The notes under the pieces were generated by a model. That model did not search any database and was not told the origin of the DNA. It saw only the letters and a program-made list of their open reading frames with translations. DNA of 16,972 nucleotides, taken from assembly GCA_001775965.1 (NCBI GenBank), contig MEZG01000064.1, forward strand, positions 1,538 through 18,509, given 5' to 3'. Each line of letters begins with the position of its first letter. Positions within the stretch are counted from its first letter, which is position 1. Below are positions 14,652 through 16,972 of this stretch, one piece after another. Both the position numbers and the translations under genes were made by a program. The stretch comes from Candidatus Bathyarchaeota archaeon RBG_13_60_20 (GTDB taxonomy: Archaea; Thermoproteota; Bathyarchaeia; TCS64).

Positions 14652-15249
14652 ATCTCAGCGCCTCCACCGGCCTCAGCTTGGAGGCCCTCCATGCGGGGTA
14701 TAAGGTTGCGGTCATGCTCAGGGTCAGAGCCAACGCCACGGAGCCCGTGAAGAGGGTCAGCATCTGGAGGGGCGGCACCTTGAGGGCTATGTCGAAGCCC
14801 GTGGTGAACCCCGTGGACGCGACGGCTGCCGCCAAGCCGAGGAGAAACCCCGCGAGCCCCCCAGCGAGTCCCTGGAAGCTACTCTCCACTAGGAACAGCA
14901 GTATGATGTGCCTGTCCAGGGCCCCCAGGCACTTCATGGTCCCGATCTCCTTGTACCTCTCGTATACGGCTATCAGCATCGCGTTGGTTATCCCGACGAC
15001 GCTGACAACCAGTGCGACGCCCACGAGCCAGTACTGGTACGACTCGACGCTGAGCTGGGACCCCCCCAGCCTCTCGTACGTGCCGTAGAAAGTGTCGGAG
15101 AGCACCAGGGTCGCGTAGAAGCTGAGGCCAAGCGCTATCGACGCTATGTTGATGGCCGCCCGGCTCCACCGCCTCTTAATGTGGTCGTACCCAAGCCTAG
15201 CAGCGTCCCCCAGGCTGAAGTGGACACGCCCAATGCTTTCCCGCGCCAT
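14641..15249 (-). CDS. Minimal FtsX-family ABC permease
   Basis: This 202-residue protein is an FtsX-fold permease reduced to its membrane core. Helices lie at about 30-52, 72-95, 115-145 and 162-184. The coupling segment YERYKEIGTMKCLGA is at 96-110, and the conserved cytoplasmic end PAWRASKLRPVEALRYE is at 185-201. The loop between the first two helices is only about 20 residues, where MacB or LolC relatives have an outer domain of 200 or more. Because the coupling segment matches the one in the 931-residue permease, the two could pair as unequal halves over the ATPase dimer. It starts at ATG 15249 behind TATA-like TTTTTATCTGTA and overlaps the ATPase gene by 11 bases. Confidence 0.9.
   Translation of the reverse strand: MARESIGRVHFSLGDAARLGYDHIKRRWSRAAINIASIALGLSFYATLVLSDTFYGTYERLGGSQLSVESYQYWLVGVALVVSVVGITNAMLIAVYERYKEIGTMKCLGALDRHIILLFLVESSFQGLAGGLAGFLLGLAAAVASTGFTTGFDIALKVPPLQMLTLFTGSVALALTLSMTATLYPAWRASKLRPVEALRYEL
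14661..14665 (-). promoter_or_regulatory. Shine-Dalgarno site for the ABC ATPase
   Basis: On the minus strand GGAGG lies nine bases before ATG 14651, inside the coding end of the small permease. It fixes the start and supports translational coupling, in contrast to the mostly leaderless genes around it. Confidence 0.6.
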
Positions 15250-15270
15250 GACTCATAGAGTGAGGCGCTT

Positions 15271-15283
15271 TACAGATAAAAAC
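15271..15283 (-). promoter_or_regulatory. TATA box for the small permease/ATPase operon
   Basis: On the minus strand GTTTTTATCTGTA is centred 27 bases before ATG 15249, the leaderless spacing. The same T-run follows the stop of the 58-residue zinc protein by three bases, so it may also end that transcript. Confidence 0.5.
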
Positions 15284-15285
15284 TG

Positions 15286-15462
15286 TTAGTTGAGGTGCTC
15301 CTCGTCCCACTCGGCCTCGTCAAGGGACTCGTCCTCCCAGCCCACGCAGTCGTAGCAGAGTTTAGCCTTGATGTCCCCGCACTCCTCGCAGAACTTGGCG
15401 TCGCACTCGACGCACGTGTGGACCACGGTTACGTCCATTCCACAGATTTCGCAGTTGGGCAT
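15286..15462 (-). CDS. Small zinc-binding protein with four CxxC motifs
   Basis: This 58-residue reverse-strand frame starts MPNCEICGMD and ends EWDEEHLN. It has CxxC pairs at 4/7, 17/20, 25/28 and 36/39, enough for two zinc sites and spaced like a small treble-clef or cross-brace zinc finger. The last ~18 residues are strongly acidic (WEDESLDEAEWDEEHLN). Such acidic, Cys-rich miniproteins are common in archaea and are often thought to bind proteins or nucleic acids, but this one has no assigned function. Coding is supported by eight regularly placed cysteines, a strong TATA box (about 15495-15508) 41 bases before ATG 15462, and a clean gap between two known genes. It precedes the ABC operon on the same strand. 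Confidence 0.85.
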   Translation of the reverse strand: MPNCEICGMDVTVVHTCVECDAKFCEECGDIKAKLCYDCVGWEDESLDEAEWDEEHLN

Positions 15463-15494
15463 GCCGGACCTGTATCACGGGGGATGCCGTGTGG

Positions 15495-15508
15495 TTAATA
15501 AATATATT
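15495..15508 (-). promoter_or_regulatory. TATA box for the small zinc protein
   Basis: The stretch TTAATAAATATATT (AATATATTTATTAA on the minus strand) is the strongest TATA-like element in the window. It lies between the dehydratase stop and the zinc protein start and gives a leader of about 15 bases. Confidence 0.6.
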
Positions 15509-15518
15509 GAGGTCACCC

Positions 15519-16466
15519 CTAGGCGACCATGCGCAGGGTCTCCATGCTCAGGTTACCGCCGCTAATCACCACGCCGACCCTCATGCCCTTGAAGAGCCGT
15601 GGGTTGGACATGATGGCGGCCGGACCGACGGCGGCCGCGCCCTCCACCAGCATGTGGTGCCGGTGGAGCATGAAGCCCACGGCCCCGAGGACGGCCTCCT
15701 CCTCAACCACGATCCACTGGTCGACCAGGTCCCTGCATAGCTCGAAGGTGATGCTGCCCTCCTCTATTCCGCCATGGAGCCCCTCCGCGTATGTGTCCCC
15801 GAGGGGGACATCGTGGATGCGGCCTTCCTTGACGCACTCGTGCATGACTGGGCTGGCCGCGGTCTGGACGCCTATTACACGCGCGTTTGTGGCCGCCTTG
15901 AACACCGAGGCCACCCCTGAGGCTAGGCCCCCACCGCCGACCGGCACAAGCACCGCTTCGAGGTCGGGCCCGTCCTCCACCATCTCCAAGCCGACCGTCG
16001 CCTGGCCCTTGACAATATCCAGGTCGTTGTATGCGGAAACGAAGGTCATGCCCCGCTCCTTCTCCAAGCGCCTGGCGATGCGCTCCGAGTCCATGTACTC
16101 GCGGCCCTCCACGATGAGGTCAACCCCGTAGCCCCTGATGGCGTCCACCTTGACGCTAGGCGTGAGCTCCGGGACCACCACGGTGGCCCTGACGCCCAGC
16201 TCCCTGGCCGCATAGCCGACGCCCTGGGCGTGGTTGCCTGAGGAGGCTGTCACGACACCCCGTCGGCGCTCGTCGTCAGTGAGGGAGAGCAGCTTGTTGG
16301 CGGCGCCCCTAATCTTGAAGCTGCCCGTCACCTGGTAGTTCTCCAGCTTGAGCCAGACCTCGCCCCCGCAGAGGCCGCCAAGGGGCGCCGAGCGCTCCAT
16401 GGGCGTCCGGCGCGCCCAGCCCTGGACCCGCCTCCTGGCCTCGTAGACCTCCTGAAGCTTGAGCAT
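15519..16466 (-). CDS. PLP-dependent threonine/serine dehydratase family enzyme
   Basis: From ATG 16466 the enzyme has 315 residues. It has the fold-type II PLP pattern of threonine dehydratase: GSFKIRGA at 48-55 with Schiff-base Lys51, SSGNHAQG at 75-82, the phosphate-binding PVGGGGL at 175-181, and SGGN at 302-305 contacting the pyridine nitrogen. It would deaminate L-threonine to 2-oxobutyrate or L-serine to pyruvate; serine racemase is a close alternative. The C-terminal ACT-like regulatory domain of biosynthetic IlvA is missing, so isoleucine feedback through that domain is not expected, as in catabolic TdcB-type enzymes. A GTG at 16487 would add seven residues, but ATTAATACG just upstream is a TATA-like box spaced about 25 bases from ATG 16466. 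Confidence 0.92.
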   Translation of the reverse strand: MLKLQEVYEARRRVQGWARRTPMERSAPLGGLCGGEVWLKLENYQVTGSFKIRGAANKLLSLTDDERRRGVVTASSGNHAQGVGYAARELGVRATVVVPELTPSVKVDAIRGYGVDLIVEGREYMDSERIARRLEKERGMTFVSAYNDLDIVKGQATVGLEMVEDGPDLEAVLVPVGGGGLASGVASVFKAATNARVIGVQTAASPVMHECVKEGRIHDVPLGDTYAEGLHGGIEEGSITFELCRDLVDQWIVVEEEAVLGAVGFMLHRHHMLVEGAAAVGPAAIMSNPRLFKGMRVGVVISGGNLSMETLRMVA

Positions 16467-16486
16467 GGTACTGTATCTGATGGACA

Positions 16487-16499
16487 CGTATTAATGAGG
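16487..16499 (-). promoter_or_regulatory. TATA-like box for the threonine/serine dehydratase
   Basis: On the minus strand CCTCATTAATACG is about 25 bases before ATG 16466. It overlaps the alternative GTG start, which makes that longer start unlikely. Confidence 0.45.
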
Positions 16500-16582
16500 T
16501 ACGGGTTACCTCAGGCTTCGGGAAAGCCTTTTCCCCACATGGACCTTTGCTCAAGCTAAGCGTTCAGCGGACCAGTTGAAGG

Positions 16583-16972
16583 GTGACTAAAAAAGGCTCG
16601 GAGTTGCTGGGCTTCTGTTGCGTCTACTATGAGGCCTGCACCACCCTTAGAGCCTACAACGACAGTGACCAAGCCCTCGCGGAATGGGTGGTTGAGAGGG
16701 GGATGCCCAGGGAGGAGATATTCTACAAGGGCTGCAGCAGAGGCCTCGTCAATAAATGATGCTCCCAATGCAGGTTCCGGAAATGCGTGGAAGGTAAACA
16801 GATTGAGAATTGCTACCAAAGCGGCTCCTTCCCCTACAAGATGCTCGTCGACTTCAGCAAGACGAGGCCGCATCGAGCCCTGGGACTCAAGAACCTCTTC
16901 CAACTCAGAGACATCGCCTTTGATGAATGGCTGAAAGGGCAAGAGAAGCGCTGGACGTGTCCCTCCTGCGGG
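16583..16972 (+). pseudogene. DUF3795-type zinc protein gene broken by in-frame TGA, right end cut
   Basis: A GTG at 16583 opens a frame (VTKKGSELLGFCCVYYEACT) that reaches a TGA at 16757-16759 and then stays open, in the same frame, to the window edge. Both halves match the DUF3795 plan: an N-terminal CCxxxxAC cluster, FYKGCSRG, then CSQCRFRKCVEGKQIENC, a segment like LVDFSKTRPHRALGLKNL, and FDEWLKGQEKRWTCPSCG at the edge. In family members a segment like CxxCxxFPC follows the ENC position; here it reads CYQSGSFPYK, so two usual cysteines are lost. An internal stop plus lost metal ligands points to decay rather than recoding. The gene may continue past the edge. The product, if any, would be a 58-residue truncation. 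Confidence 0.65.

Noticed and set aside
16629..16934. Plus-strand frame of 101 codons and minus-strand frame of 128 codons at the right end
   Set aside because: Both are other frames of the broken DUF3795 gene. Only the frame with the Cys pattern and the terminal WTCPSCG matches a family.

Overview
This GC-rich window looks archaeal. Arginine is mostly AGG and isoleucine often ATA. A/T-rich TATA-like boxes lie about 25-37 bases before most likely start codons, often too close for a leader with a Shine-Dalgarno site. Transcripts tend to end in plain T-runs. Several protein types fit an archaeon: a one-domain superoxide reductase, a small CxxC protein, an S12 hydrolase built like archaeal Pab87, and a PF04126 cyclophilin-fold protein. 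I cannot place the lineage; a TACK-type thermophile or mesophile is a guess. No rRNA, tRNA, CRISPR array, transposase or integrase was seen.

Layout. 1-1842: a divergent pair, a CapA-type metallophosphatase cut by the left edge and an S12 beta-lactamase-fold hydrolase. 1843-2890: a T-run terminator, a decayed surface-protein fragment with an in-frame TAG, mscL, and a gap holding a possible structured RNA. 2889-5188: a cyclophilin fused to a DUF1801-like domain, divergent from a zinc nucleoside deaminase, followed by a class I methyltransferase. 5185-8003: a class III CoA-transferase, a superoxide reductase and a PPP-family phosphatase. 8043-11092: an amidohydrolase divergent from an orphan DGQHR-domain (DndB-like) protein, whose 3' end overlaps a PF04126 protein. 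11167-15249: a MacB/LolCDE-like ABC module made of a 931-residue multidomain permease, an ATPase and a minimal 202-residue permease; the last two form an overlapping operon facing the first. 15286-16466: a 58-residue protein with four CxxC motifs and a PLP threonine/serine dehydratase. 16583-16972: a DUF3795-type zinc protein gene broken by TGA and cut by the right edge.

Most genes stand alone with their own promoter; the clear operon is the ATPase/small permease pair. Common themes are stress and envelope functions (MscL, superoxide reductase, ABC module, S12 hydrolase) and small-molecule metabolism (deaminase, CoA-transferase, amidohydrolase, dehydratase). No complete known defence system is visible. 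The parts that best repay attention are the split-permease ABC module, the orphan DGQHR gene, the cyclophilin-DUF1801 fusion, the possible RNA at 2719-2822, and the two decayed reading frames.
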